DNA from: Fodinibius saliphilus
Lineage (GTDB): Bacteria > Bacteroidota > Rhodothermia > Balneolales > Balneolaceae
DNA length: 64,000 nucleotides
Direction of reading: 5' to 3'
NCBI RefSeq assembly: GCF_005869845.1
Contig: NZ_VAWF01000002.1
Span: 62,001 to 126,000 of the forward strand
Part shown: in pieces, positions 25,347 to 34,626 of the stretch
Numbering within the stretch: position 1 is the stretch's first letter
Layout of the letters: every line of letters starts with the position of its first letter
Position numbers and translations under genes: made by a program
Notes under the pieces: model-generated
Told to the model about the DNA's origin: nothing
Database searches by the model: none
Seen by the model: the letters and a program-made list of their open reading frames with translations, nothing else

Positions 25347-27593
25347 TTAATCCTCTTGAAACTCATCTTGCTGTAGAAGTACCTCTCCAAATGAAATTTC
25401 TTCAGCCGCCAATACCATAACAGTAGTTGGGAGACCACTAAGACGGTCATGCAGATTTTCATAGTATTGTTTAAAATCATTTTCCATTTCATTGGGTTCT
25501 GCCAATCCCATCAGAATTAAGTCTGCCCCTTCAGATGACTCATGAAGTATATCATCAAATGACTTACCATTAGATAAAAGTACTTCTGCATTTGCGTCAA
25601 TGCGGATTTTATTCATAATACGTGTCAAGTTGCGCTGGGCATCTTCGGCCCCCTTCTCTCCTTCGACAACCATCTTGATATTAACTTTGGCATCCCACCA
25701 CTTTCGGCTGCTTTGCAACAGGTAAGCCAATATCATCATCAACCCTCCATTGCCGCGCAATCCTCCCCACCAAACATCAATACGTTTCCGCTCTCCAAAT
25801 CCAATCTCTTCGTTATCATGGACAATAACAATATTTCTCTTTTGGGCGTGAAAGCTATTGATCATATTGCAGTATTTATCTCGCATTCCCTCGTTTTCAC
25901 TATCGCCCAAAATAATTGTATTAGGTACCAGCGCTCCCAAACCATAAGCCTGAACCATATCCTTGGCTCCCTGAAAAGGATCCTCACCAGTCGTAACTCT
26001 TACCAATCCCTGAATACTTCTCTTAGCAAGAAAATCACGAATATTTTGCTCCAGTACCTGTTTCCGATCCGTTGTTACATTATCACTGGTCATCACGGTT
26101 GCAATCGTTAAAATTCCCCGATTGTGGGTTAGGGAAGAGGCTAAATCGATAAGATGCCAACGCTTTGTAGGAGCCCCTGACAAAACCAGCGGGTGCGGCC
26201 GCCATGTTTTCTCTTCTACTGAAGAACCCAACCGCATTAAGCCCGCACGGGTCAAAGCCATCCAAATACCCCGGCGCACATCGCCCCACGCCGACTCAAG
26301 TTCGCGACGCTCCAACCAAATAAAAATAACCAATACAAAAACAGCTGCAATGATTGTGGCCAATGTATTAATCAAAAACATTACTGCAATACAGCCTATG
26401 GCCCCTAATAATGAAAGTATCCAATGGACTTTAAATTTTGGTCTGAATGATGGGCTACCAAGCATATTTTCGATACCGGCAGTTACATTTAGCACACCAT
26501 AGGTTGTTAAGAAGAACATTGTTAGAATGGGCGCAATGATATTCAAGTCCCCCATCCAAACAGCAATAAGGGCTACTCCCAGCGTTACCATTGTCCCAAT
26601 ACGAGGCGTATCTTCTTCGCCCTCTCCTTTGCCAAGCCAACGAAGCCAGCGCGGCAATACCCCATCACGTGCCAAAGCCTGCAATACACGAGGTGCTCCC
26701 AAAATACTACCCATCGCACTTGATAAAGTAGCTCCCCAAACACCAATCAAAATTGCATCCCCCCAGTATGATAATTTTCGCATAATCAAGGGATCTTCGA
26801 TAAGAGTAATAGCATCAGCCCGGGTTGCCAACAAAATTGGCAACCCCATATAAATCACATACCCCACCCCAATAGCCCAAAACGTTCCTTTTGGAATGGC
26901 AGTACCCGGATCTTTTAAATCGCCCGACATATTTACACCTGCCATTATACCCGTTACAGCGGGAAAAAAAACGGCAAAAACGGTCCAAAATCCAGCAGAG
27001 TGTTCACTTGCAGCCCCCCACATTTCTATGCTGGATTGTTCAATGGGACTACCGAAAATCAGAGAAAGCAATGATAAAGCGATCCCAAACATAATAAAAT
27101 ACTGAGCTCTTATTGCTGCTTTGGCTGAAATAAGAGCAAGTATGGCTACAATAATAGTTGTTACAATTCCAACTACCTTAAAATCAGCACCCGGAAAAAC
27201 TCCTACTACACTTTCTGCAAAGCCGACCGTATAAAGGGCTACTGAAAGAGCTTGGGCAATATATAGAGGAATACCAATAGCACCACCCGATTCAATCCCC
27301 AGAGACCGGCTAATCATATAGTAAGCTCCTCCAATACGAACACGCTGGTCTGTTGCAATAGCAGCAATTGAAAGAGCTGTTAAAAAGGTAATAGCTACTG
27401 ATAGGGTAACAATCAACAGGGTACCAAGCAGTCCTACATTACCTACGACCCATCCAAAGCGCAAATACATGATAACACCTAGAATCGTGAGAATAGAAGG
27501 AGTAAAAACTCCGCCAAAGGCACTTAAGCCTTCTGGGGATGAAGGAATAACCTGTTCTTCCTCAGGAGATCTGTTTTTAAAACTAAATTTCAT
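25347..27593 (-). CDS. SLC12-type (APC superfamily) cation-chloride cotransporter-like permease
   Basis: A 748-residue membrane protein. Residues about 25-420 give 11-12 hydrophobic helices of the APC fold, starting FGGVFTPSILTILGVIMYLR, a pattern shared with eukaryotic Na-K-Cl and K-Cl cotransporters, with IGGAYYMISRSLG in helix 3. Residues about 450-748 form a soluble domain with universal-stress-protein-like features (RNIVIVHDNEEIGFG, GADLILMGLAEPNE), like the SLC12 C-terminal domain. It probably carries potassium/sodium with chloride, or amino acids; the ion specificity cannot be read. No partner genes adjoin it. Confidence 0.82.
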   Translation of the reverse strand: MKFSFKNRSPEEEQVIPSSPEGLSAFGGVFTPSILTILGVIMYLRFGWVVGNVGLLGTLLIVTLSVAITFLTALSIAAIATDQRVRIGGAYYMISRSLGIESGGAIGIPLYIAQALSVALYTVGFAESVVGVFPGADFKVVGIVTTIIVAILALISAKAAIRAQYFIMFGIALSLLSLIFGSPIEQSSIEMWGAASEHSAGFWTVFAVFFPAVTGIMAGVNMSGDLKDPGTAIPKGTFWAIGVGYVIYMGLPILLATRADAITLIEDPLIMRKLSYWGDAILIGVWGATLSSAMGSILGAPRVLQALARDGVLPRWLRWLGKGEGEEDTPRIGTMVTLGVALIAVWMGDLNIIAPILTMFFLTTYGVLNVTAGIENMLGSPSFRPKFKVHWILSLLGAIGCIAVMFLINTLATIIAAVFVLVIFIWLERRELESAWGDVRRGIWMALTRAGLMRLGSSVEEKTWRPHPLVLSGAPTKRWHLIDLASSLTHNRGILTIATVMTSDNVTTDRKQVLEQNIRDFLAKRSIQGLVRVTTGEDPFQGAKDMVQAYGLGALVPNTIILGDSENEGMRDKYCNMINSFHAQKRNIVIVHDNEEIGFGERKRIDVWWGGLRGNGGLMMILAYLLQSSRKWWDAKVNIKMVVEGEKGAEDAQRNLTRIMNKIRIDANAEVLLSNGKSFDDILHESSEGADLILMGLAEPNEMENDFKQYYENLHDRLSGLPTTVMVLAAEEISFGEVLLQQDEFQED

Positions 27594-27926
27594 TTGAAAG
27601 GCTAAAAACCGATCGTTCTATTATAAAAACATAGTTAGTCTAGAAAATACAGCCAAACTAAACAGTTTATTTATTTAGAAACAACTTAGATTTTATAATC
27701 TAATAGCTGATCAGTTCATTTTGATAAAAAAATTAGAGATGAGATAAATTAGTTAAATACATTTTAAATCAACTTCTCCCCAGCTATAAAGCCATCCCAC
27801 TTCATCGTATTAATATAGTAGTATTACCCAGCTAATAAATTGTAGGCATATTAACTGTCAAATAATTTTCTTGATGTTTTATTGCAAACTTTTTTTGAAA
27901 TGCTTTTAACAAATAGCCAACAGTAT
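27594..27926. other. 333-base intergenic gap, no feature seen
   Basis: Very AT-rich sequence between two leftward genes. It must contain the promoter of the SLC12-like gene or of nothing at all; I see no clear hairpin, repeat, RNA or reading frame. Confidence 0.4.
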
Positions 27927-28364
27927 TTAATCGCTATCTGTCTCCTTGATCACTGTATTGTCCACTATCCCAGTTTCTAGATCATACTTAGTGGCATATC
28001 CTGTCTCATCAACCACCGTTTTAGGATCATTATTTTCATCCACAATAACAACGGTCGGCTTAAAATCTTCAGCTTCTTCAGGAGCCATCTCTGCATAAGA
28101 GATAATAATTACGCGATCGCCGATCTCAGTTTTACGTGCAGCTGCCCCATTTAAACAGCAAACGCGAGATCCCGCTTCACCAGGAATAGTATAGGTTTCG
28201 AGACGCTCTCCATTGGTAATATTAACGACCTGAACTTTCTCGTAGGGAAGCAGATTGGCCTTATCTAACAGCTCTGTATCAATGGTTATACTTCCCTCAT
28301 AATGAAGGTTTGCCTCTGTTACCTTCATCTGGTGTAGTTTTGACTTGAACATCGTTAGCTTCAT
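27927..28364 (-). CDS. panD: Aspartate 1-decarboxylase (PanD)
   Basis: Makes beta-alanine for pantothenate and coenzyme A. It is a pyruvoyl enzyme made as a proenzyme; the self-cleavage site is Gly24-Ser25 in HYEGSITID, and Lys9 and the GAAARKTEIGDRVIIISY segment are as expected. At 145 residues it is about 20 longer than many homologues, with an acidic C-terminal tail. It starts 8 bases after panC ends, so the two form an operon. Confidence 0.95.
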   Translation of the reverse strand: MKLTMFKSKLHQMKVTEANLHYEGSITIDTELLDKANLLPYEKVQVVNITNGERLETYTIPGEAGSRVCCLNGAAARKTEIGDRVIIISYAEMAPEEAEDFKPTVVIVDENNDPKTVVDETGYATKYDLETGIVDNTVIKETDSD

Positions 28365-28372
28365 GGTCGTAT

Positions 28373-29221
28373 CTATTTTTCAATAATGCAGTTATCTATT
28401 AAACGTGTCTCGCCCAGGTAAACGGCTCCGGCTAATAAATATTTATTATCGTATTCTATCTCTTCGACGGGTGCCATTGTACCGAATGAAAACAGGTTAA
28501 GATAATCAATTTTAAACCCTTTTTCTTCTAATTCACTTTTCTGGTGGTCTAGCAGCAGCTGGATGTTTTTTGCCCCTTCCTCAATCTGTTTACTTACATA
28601 CTGCAGAGAACGGTACAGGCCGGGAGCCAACTTACGCTGCTCCGCATCCAGATACGCATTTCTACTACTTAGTGCCAGCCCATCATTCGCCCTTTTTATA
28701 GGGCCCATTACCAGTTGCACATCATGATTAAACTCTTTAACCATCTGCTGTAAAATACGGAATTGCTGTATATCTTTTTGCCCAAAAACGGCTATATCTG
28801 GCTCTATAATGTTGAATAACTTATTTACGATAAGTAAAATTCCTTCAAAAAAACCGGGACGTGATCCCCCATCCATATATTTATTAAGCTCATCAACTTC
28901 TATGCTCAAATATTGCCGGCCTGAATACATAATATTATCAGAGGGAGCAAAGACAGCTGCAACTCCCTCCTCTTTACACTTGGCGAGATCATCATCCAAT
29001 TCGCGGGGATACTCTTCAAAATCCTCGCCAGGGGCAAACTGTTCAGGATTCACATAGATAGAAGCAACAACCTCATCGGCATGTTGTTGTGCAAGACGAA
29101 ACAGCGAAAGATGCCCCTCATGCAGGGCTCCCATAGTGGGGACAAAACCTATAGTTTTACCATCTTCTCTTAGGGATTTCACCCTCTTTCGTATGTCATC
29201 AATACTTTTTATTGCTTTCAT
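28373..29221 (-). CDS. panC: Pantothenate synthetase (PanC)
   Basis: Condenses pantoate with beta-alanine using ATP. The 282-residue protein has the nucleotidyl-transfer HIGH-like motif in PTMGALHEGHLSL (His34, His37), the SIYVNPEQF segment, FGQKDIQQF, and the GLALSSRNAYL (KMSKS-like) loop. Length is typical. It is followed by panD 8 bases later; panB is not in the window. A terminator lies just upstream, between the E2 gene and panC. Confidence 0.96.
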   Translation of the reverse strand: MKAIKSIDDIRKRVKSLREDGKTIGFVPTMGALHEGHLSLFRLAQQHADEVVASIYVNPEQFAPGEDFEEYPRELDDDLAKCKEEGVAAVFAPSDNIMYSGRQYLSIEVDELNKYMDGGSRPGFFEGILLIVNKLFNIIEPDIAVFGQKDIQQFRILQQMVKEFNHDVQLVMGPIKRANDGLALSSRNAYLDAEQRKLAPGLYRSLQYVSKQIEEGAKNIQLLLDHQKSELEEKGFKIDYLNLFSFGTMAPVEEIEYDNKYLLAGAVYLGETRLIDNCIIEK

Positions 29222-29233
29222 AATAGCCCAAAA

Positions 29234-29263
29234 AATAAGGGTTTAGCGAACTAAACCCTTATT
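29234..29263 (-). terminator. Terminator after the E2 acyltransferase gene
   Basis: Perfect 13-bp stem (AATAAGGGTTTAG and complement) with a 4-base loop. On the minus strand it is followed by TTTTT. It lies 31-61 bases downstream of the E2 stop and only 12 bases before the panC ATG, so the panC start must be separately transcribed or the hairpin acts as an attenuator. Confidence 0.8.
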
Positions 29264-29294
29264 CATAATCATTCATAATTATATCTCGGCTGTA

Positions 29295-31028
29295 CTATAC
29301 TGCCCTGTTAGGATCAAAGTTTTCGAGCAGTTCTTTGACGCGATTCAGGAATGCACCACCGTGGGCGCCATCAACAATACGGTGATCATAACTCATAGAG
29401 AGATACATCATATGGCGAATTGCGATAACATCACCTTCTTCCGTTTCGCGGACAACAGGGCGTTTTTCGATGGCTCCTGTTCCCATAATAGCAACCTGTG
29501 GTTGGTTAATAATAGGTGTACCCATAAGGTTACCTACACTACCGTAATTTGTTAGTGTAATAGTACCACCAACCAAGTCATCTGGACTTAGATTCTTATT
29601 ACGAGCCTTAAGAGCCAAGTCATTTACAGATCTAGCCAAACCTACCAGATTCTTTTCTTGGGCATGCTTAATCACAGGAACAATAAGTCCACCCTTGCCA
29701 CCTTCGCCCAGCGCTACTGCCAGTCCAAAGTTGATATCTCGCTTCAATATAATCTCATCATTCTCATCATCAACAGAACTGTTGATGAGCGGGAATTCCC
29801 GAATTGCCTGGATTATCTTCTCAATAAAGAGCGGTGTATAGGTCAACTTTACACCGGCTCGATCCTGGAACTTATGCTTATTGGCTTCTCTCCAGCGAAC
29901 TAAGTTTGTTACATCAACTTCAGAGAAGGTTGTTACGTGTGCCGAAGTCTGCTTAGATCGAACCATATGCTCAGCAATCATCTTACGCATACGATCCATC
30001 TTGATACGTTCCACATTTTCTGCTGGACGCTGAATATCGAGCTCCCCGGCAGAGATTGAACGCTGTTCGCCTTGAGAAGGCGTTTTCTTTGTACTTGGCT
30101 TACTAAGACCAGTTGTTGCTTTCTGAGATGCAGCAGGTTGTGCTTTACCGGCTTTGCGATCTTCCAGATAGCTCATCACATCTTCTTTGGATACGCGGCC
30201 GCCTTGTCCAGACCCATCAATACTTTCAAGCTCTTCCTGAGTGATACCTTCCTCTTTAGCAATAGAACGAACTAGCGGTGAGTAGAATCGACCGTCACTG
30301 CCAATACGTTGCGGTTCAGTTCCTCCCGATGGGACACCATCTGAAGAAGTAGAAACAGGTTCAGGTTGAGAGGTCGTTTCAGGCGTTTCTTGCTTGTCTT
30401 CCTTGCTCGTATCTTCTGTTGATACAGAAGCCGAAGAACCAGACGCGGCCTTACCTGTTGCAATAACAGCAATCGCCTGTCCCACTTCAATAGTATCACC
30501 TTCATCAGCCAATTTCTCTACAAGTGTTCCGGCTTGGGGTGAGGGCACTTCAGAGTCCACTTTATCAGTAGAAATTTCAAGAAGGGTTTCATCCTCTTCT
30601 ACCTCATCGCCAATTTCCTTGGCCCATTCAATAATGGTACCTTCCATGACCGACTCGCCCATCTGTGGCATCTCTACCTCGATACGTTCGCCATCTTCTT
30701 CAGAACTATCGTCACCAGTGGTTTCTTCGATAGGCTCATCATTGGTTTGCTCCGAATCACCTGCCCCTGATGTATCGGCAGCCTCAGCATCAGTTTCAAT
30801 AATTGCAATTGTTTGTCCTACTTCAATAGTGTCACCTTCTTCGGCTAACTTTTCTACAAGCGTACCAGCTTGGGGCGAAGGCACTTCAGAATCAACCTTG
30901 TCGGTTGAAATTTCCAGAAGGGTCTCATCTTCCTCTACATTATCACCGATATCTTTCGACCATTCGATGACAGTTCCTTCCATTACCGATTCACCCATTT
31001 GGGGCATTTCTACTTCAACTCTGGCCAT
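29295..31028 (-). CDS. Dihydrolipoyl acyltransferase (E2) of a 2-oxo acid dehydrogenase, two lipoyl domains
   Basis: Core subunit of a 2-oxo acid dehydrogenase complex, moving acyl groups to CoA on a lipoyl arm. The 577-residue protein has two lipoyl domains (about 3-78 and 116-190) with lipoyl lysines Lys44 and Lys156 in EISTDKVDSE, a peripheral-subunit-binding domain (about 247-288, FYSPLVRSIAKEEGI), and a catalytic domain from 338 with His549 and Asp553 in SYDHRIVDG. The two lipoyl domains are almost identical in protein sequence. Whether it serves pyruvate, 2-oxoglutarate or branched-chain acids cannot be said; no E1 or E3 gene adjoins. Confidence 0.92.
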   Translation of the reverse strand: MARVEVEMPQMGESVMEGTVIEWSKDIGDNVEEDETLLEISTDKVDSEVPSPQAGTLVEKLAEEGDTIEVGQTIAIIETDAEAADTSGAGDSEQTNDEPIEETTGDDSSEEDGERIEVEMPQMGESVMEGTIIEWAKEIGDEVEEDETLLEISTDKVDSEVPSPQAGTLVEKLADEGDTIEVGQAIAVIATGKAASGSSASVSTEDTSKEDKQETPETTSQPEPVSTSSDGVPSGGTEPQRIGSDGRFYSPLVRSIAKEEGITQEELESIDGSGQGGRVSKEDVMSYLEDRKAGKAQPAASQKATTGLSKPSTKKTPSQGEQRSISAGELDIQRPAENVERIKMDRMRKMIAEHMVRSKQTSAHVTTFSEVDVTNLVRWREANKHKFQDRAGVKLTYTPLFIEKIIQAIREFPLINSSVDDENDEIILKRDINFGLAVALGEGGKGGLIVPVIKHAQEKNLVGLARSVNDLALKARNKNLSPDDLVGGTITLTNYGSVGNLMGTPIINQPQVAIMGTGAIEKRPVVRETEEGDVIAIRHMMYLSMSYDHRIVDGAHGGAFLNRVKELLENFDPNRAV

Positions 31029-31222
31029 CGTTACTCAGATTAAATCATTAAAATTTGTAGGATCTTATATCCTTATCAAGGTAAAGCGCTTTTTAGCTGC
31101 ATAAAACAGCCCTCAAAGATCACAATAAATGGGATTAGATCAAAATGATTAGCAGACCTAAATGACAATTTAAATAACCAGTTAGTTAATATATTTTACT
31201 TCTTGATATAAAAGAGAAGGGC

Positions 31223-31555
31223 TTAGAACAAAATTCGCCAAGCTAACAGGATAGATGCGATGCCAAACAGAATGCTGAAAATTTGAAAAATATGATCTGC
31301 CAACCGATCCGGCAAAAACATATCAGCAACAGAACCAACCTCCGCTCCCTGATTCTCTGCCAGTACCGTTAAGGGGCAGCGCCAGTTATTAAAGATAAGT
31401 ATCAGAATCTCAATAACTGCAACACCAGATGCAATCCATGTCAGCATATTAATGCGATCCAGTATTGCAGTCATTAACACATAAATAGTGCTGATGGCAA
31501 TCAGGAAGAAGAGCAAAGAGTGAATAAATTTTATGTAGAACACTGACTTTGACAT
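31223..31555 (-). CDS. Small membrane protein, DUF2784-like
   Basis: A 110-residue protein with three predicted membrane helices (about 10-32, 36-56 and 85-108). The central segment NNWRCPLTVLAENQGA resembles the CPLT region of DUF2784-type membrane proteins of unknown function. It lies 40 bases downstream of the trans-sulfuration gene (31596-32714) in the same direction and is probably co-transcribed with it. Function unknown. Confidence 0.6.
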   Translation of the reverse strand: MSKSVFYIKFIHSLLFFLIAISTIYVLMTAILDRINMLTWIASGVAVIEILILIFNNWRCPLTVLAENQGAEVGSVADMFLPDRLADHIFQIFSILFGIASILLAWRILF

Positions 31556-31595
31556 TATGGAATTACCAGCTATTTATTTTTAATAACACTTACAC

Positions 31596-32714
31596 CTATC
31601 CCAATGCCCGTTCCAAATCTTCCAGCAGATCATCAGCGTGTTCCAACCCAACACTAATACGAATTAGATTTTGCGGCGTAATAGAACCTTCACCTTCACT
31701 GCTGTGCCGATGCTCCCAGGTACTTTCCACACCTCCCAAACTTGTAGCACGACCGATAAGCTTTGATTGCCCGACAATACCAATAGCATCTTCAGCATCA
31801 CCATCAATCAGAAATGAAATCATGCCACCATATCCTGACATCTGCTTCTCAGCGACTTCATGTCCTGCGTGGGTCGCAAGTCCCGGATAAAACACCTTTT
31901 CAACCTTCGGATGATTTTGCAGGAATCGAACTAATAATTCTGCATTTTCATTATGTCCGCGCATACGGTAAGGAAGCGTTCGCGTACTGCGGGCCAGCAT
32001 CCAGCAATCGTCCGGGGACGGTACTGCACCACCTATCCGTTGAACCATTCTTATTTTTTCAAAAATACCGTCTTCCTTCGCACTCACAATAGCACCTCCC
32101 AGAATATCACTATGACCGCCAAAATATTTTGTCGTGGAATGTAATACAAGGTCGGCACCCAGATCGATCGGTTTCTGATTGATAGGCGTGGGCCAGGTAT
32201 TATCAACACAAACTAATACTCCATTTGCATCCCCCAGGCTGGCTATAGCACTGATATCCATAATATTCATCAACGGATTTGAGGGCGTTTCTACCCAAAT
32301 GAGTGATGTATCATCAGTAATATGATCTTCTATATTTTGCAGATCCGTCATATCAATAAAGTCTGCTTTTAGTCCCCACGGCTGCATCAATTCTTTGACC
32401 AGCTTCCGATTGCCGGCATATACATCTTCGGGAATAATAATATGATTGCCCGGTTCAAGGGATTGAAATACTGCCGATGCTGCAGCTACACCTGATGAAA
32501 ATGCCGCTGCCGCTTCGCCATCTTCCATTATTTTTAATACATGCTCCCACTGCACCCTATTGGGATTTTCGAGCCGAGTATAATGCCAATCGCCCTCAGA
32601 CCGCCCCTTTTTATCAAGTTCATAAACAGTAGAACGATGGACAGGCGGTACAATATCCACCGAACTATCTTCTACATCCATTGCTGCATGAATTGCTTTT
32701 GTTTCTGTCCGCAT
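31596..32714 (-). CDS. Trans-sulfuration family PLP enzyme (cystathionine gamma-synthase/lyase-like)
   Basis: A 372-residue pyridoxal-phosphate enzyme. The cofactor lysine lies in LHSTTKYFGGHSDILGG; the N-terminal region has STVYELD..GRSEGDWHYTRLENPN and the AAAAFSSGVAA loop that binds phosphate. It acts in the interconversion of cysteine, homocysteine and methionine, or in cysteine desulfhydration; the exact member (MetB, MetC, MetZ or lyase) is not clear. It lies 144 bases from the ArsI/CadI-like gene (32859-33254) with a terminator between. Confidence 0.88.
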   Translation of the reverse strand: MRTETKAIHAAMDVEDSSVDIVPPVHRSTVYELDKKGRSEGDWHYTRLENPNRVQWEHVLKIMEDGEAAAAFSSGVAAASAVFQSLEPGNHIIIPEDVYAGNRKLVKELMQPWGLKADFIDMTDLQNIEDHITDDTSLIWVETPSNPLMNIMDISAIASLGDANGVLVCVDNTWPTPINQKPIDLGADLVLHSTTKYFGGHSDILGGAIVSAKEDGIFEKIRMVQRIGGAVPSPDDCWMLARSTRTLPYRMRGHNENAELLVRFLQNHPKVEKVFYPGLATHAGHEVAEKQMSGYGGMISFLIDGDAEDAIGIVGQSKLIGRATSLGGVESTWEHRHSSEGEGSITPQNLIRISVGLEHADDLLEDLERALG

Positions 32715-32818
32715 AATAATCTTAATCCTTTTTATTTGGGATAGGTTGAAAGTCGTACTGCTATAACGTTAAATATTGTCAATCAAGAAACAAAGTCGTA
32801 AAGTTCTGGCAAATTAGA

Positions 32819-32853
32819 AAAGCCCAATTCCAGCTACACCGGAACCGGGCTTT
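32819..32853 (-). terminator. Terminator after the ArsI/CadI-like gene
   Basis: Stem AAAGCCC/GGGCTTT with an inner CCGGAA-type pairing and an interior mismatch; on the minus strand it is followed by a T-rich stretch. It lies just past the stop of the 32859-33254 gene. Confidence 0.6.
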
Positions 32854-32858
32854 GCATG

Positions 32859-33254
32859 TTAGCAACAAGCTGTTTCTTGCGTGCTGTAGTCTTCACTTTC
32901 GCCAAAGGTGTAGAATGCTTCCCACTCAACCCCTTGCGGATCAGTGATCCAGCTTTTGTCAGAATTGGCATAGCAACAGGTAGTATCACCTTCGTTACGT
33001 GCTAGTCCATGAGTACGATCTATTTTTGTCCGTAACTCCCCCAACTCCTTTTCGTTCTCTGCTTGAATACCCAAGTGTTCAATGCCTTTATCGCCCTCAC
33101 GCTGTGCAATTGAGAAGTTAACTCGCGGATCATCCAGCATCCATTTGGCATAATCATCTTTTTGCTTGGTAGGAGCTACTCCAAAGAGTGTGCTGTAAAA
33201 CTCAACAGATTCCTCGAGGTCATTTACTTTTAACATTACGTGCATACGTTTCAT
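32859..33254 (-). CDS. ArsI/CadI-like vicinal-oxygen-chelate protein
   Basis: A 131-residue glyoxalase-fold protein. It begins MKRMHVMLKVNDLEESVEFY and contains the vicinal cysteine pair in DTTCCYANSDKSWITDP, then EWEAFYTF, and ends in TACC. This pattern (His, paired Cys, Glu) is that of ArsI, which cleaves the carbon-arsenic bond of trivalent organoarsenicals, and of cadmium-induced CadI. It has the C-terminal Cys pair typical of the group. No arsR or other ars gene adjoins, so the natural substrate is uncertain. It is 448 bases from sigZ (33703). Confidence 0.75.
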   Translation of the reverse strand: MKRMHVMLKVNDLEESVEFYSTLFGVAPTKQKDDYAKWMLDDPRVNFSIAQREGDKGIEHLGIQAENEKELGELRTKIDRTHGLARNEGDTTCCYANSDKSWITDPQGVEWEAFYTFGESEDYSTQETACC

Positions 33255-33702
33255 AATAGGTCACCTTTTTAGGTCTTAATTAGTGGTTTTTGTCAACCGT
33301 TCACCTATGTAGTCGTGCCCCAACTCAAAAAGACGCAAAATTAATTTAGATTTTTATCTCATCATCTTGATGAACTTACAGAGAATGCGCAATACTATTT
33401 AGCAACTTGCAGCTGTAATATTTCCAACCCTTAGAACCTTATGAACTGTATATGGCGAACAGAGAACGATACGTATTCAAAGTTTTAAAACCTTTTTACC
33501 CTCTTCTATAGATACAAAAGGGACACTCCATAAGATTGGTTACAAAAAATAAATGCAGTAACAATAACCATCTAAGGGAAATCGGCTGACAAAATCACTG
33601 ATGCTATAAACTATATGTTGATCCTGTTACCCCCCCCTTAAAGCAGCGAAAATGAATTCGGCCACAGCCGAAGAAAGGGGCATAATCTCCTTTTAATCCA
33701 TT
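33255..33702. other. 448-base gap, one candidate hairpin only
   Basis: Between the ArsI/CadI-like gene and sigZ. Except for a TTCGGC/GCCGAA hairpin at 33657-33672 I see no gene, RNA or repeat. It should hold the promoter of the ArsI/CadI-like gene. Confidence 0.4.
33657..33672 (-). terminator. Candidate terminator after sigZ
   Basis: A six-bp stem TTCGGC/GCCGAA with a 4-base loop, followed on the minus strand by TTCATTTTC. It lies 31 bases downstream of the sigZ stop. Short T run, so moderate confidence. Confidence 0.45.
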
Positions 33703-34317
33703 TTAACAATCTTCACAGTTGCTTTCTCCATTCTCATCTTTAATTTTATGATAAGCAACTGCACGTCCCTCTTCTCCGAACTCTACCTGGCAACAAGCTG
33801 CCAATACCTCTCCCAGCTTTTGACGTGCTCGTTGCACTCTGGATTTAGCTCCTGACAAAGAGAGCCCTAATTCATCCGCTATCTCTTTCTGCCTTACACC
33901 TTTTATATCAGCCATTCTCAAAGGAACCGCATATTTTTGTGGCAACTCATCAATCATCGGAATGAGCCAAGACATCACTTCTTCATGTACATCATGAGGA
34001 CCTTCAAAATCATTGAGATCCATTACAGGATCTTCCACATACTCTCCAGCTATATCCTCATGTGAAGAGTGCTCTCTATCTCTTCCACTTTTCCTGTAGT
34101 AATCGACCAAAGCCCGGCGAGCAATCCCAAACACCCAAGATTGCACCCTACCTTTATGCCTTAGTCCATCAATCCCTTTGTGGATACGGATAAAAATATC
34201 CTGCAGTACATCTTCGGCCTCTTGTTTGTCCGATACACGAGAGCGAATAAAGCCTCGAAGCTGATCACTAAACTTCTGCCAAAGCATTTTAGTATCAATA
34301 TTATCTTGAGGCATCAC
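33703..34317 (-). CDS. sigZ: SigZ-type ECF sigma factor with C-terminal cysteines
   Basis: A 204-residue sigma factor with region 2 (EAEDVLQDIFIRIHKGIDGL, VQSWVFGIARRALVDYYRK) and region 4 (KYAVPLRMADIKGVRQKEIA, LGLSLSGAKSRVQRARQKL). The C-terminal 35 residues carry a Cys-Cys pair (LAACCQVEFG) and two more cysteines at the end (NCEDC). That tail matches the SigZ family, where the cysteines suggest metal or thiol sensing by the sigma factor itself. No anti-sigma gene follows. Whether it controls the nearby ArsI/CadI-like gene is inference from proximity. Confidence 0.85.
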   Translation of the reverse strand: MMPQDNIDTKMLWQKFSDQLRGFIRSRVSDKQEAEDVLQDIFIRIHKGIDGLRHKGRVQSWVFGIARRALVDYYRKSGRDREHSSHEDIAGEYVEDPVMDLNDFEGPHDVHEEVMSWLIPMIDELPQKYAVPLRMADIKGVRQKEIADELGLSLSGAKSRVQRARQKLGEVLAACCQVEFGEEGRAVAYHKIKDENGESNCEDC

Positions 34318-34626
34318 AACATTTATTATGGATTCGTCCGTTCATATAACAGAACTACGAAATGATATTTTAAATAAAATAAGACTTGGAATTACTACAA
34401 AAAAAATAGGTCATTAATTAACAAACTGCATTTCACAAAGTAGCAAATTCAGAACTGTTTGCACAAGTTACTTAACCTAAACTACCTCTTGAAGCCGTGA
34501 CCGACTGCCGTCCGTAATCGAGATTTAGGGAGATTGATTATATGTGCATTAAAACTCCCCCCTTCTCTAACGAAGGACTAATTGTTAAAATCGAGTGCTA
34601 AAATCTTAAAAAGCAGAGATGGCTTT
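34318..34626. other. 309-base gap, no feature seen
   Basis: AT-rich sequence between sigZ and the Ste24 protease gene, both leftward. No open reading frame of length, no hairpin with a T run, no RNA seen. Confidence 0.4.

Noticed and set aside
30394-31104. Ser-rich plus-strand frame of 236 codons
   Set aside because: Antisense to the acidic, repetitive lipoyl domains of E2; its two repeated halves simply mirror the duplicated domains.
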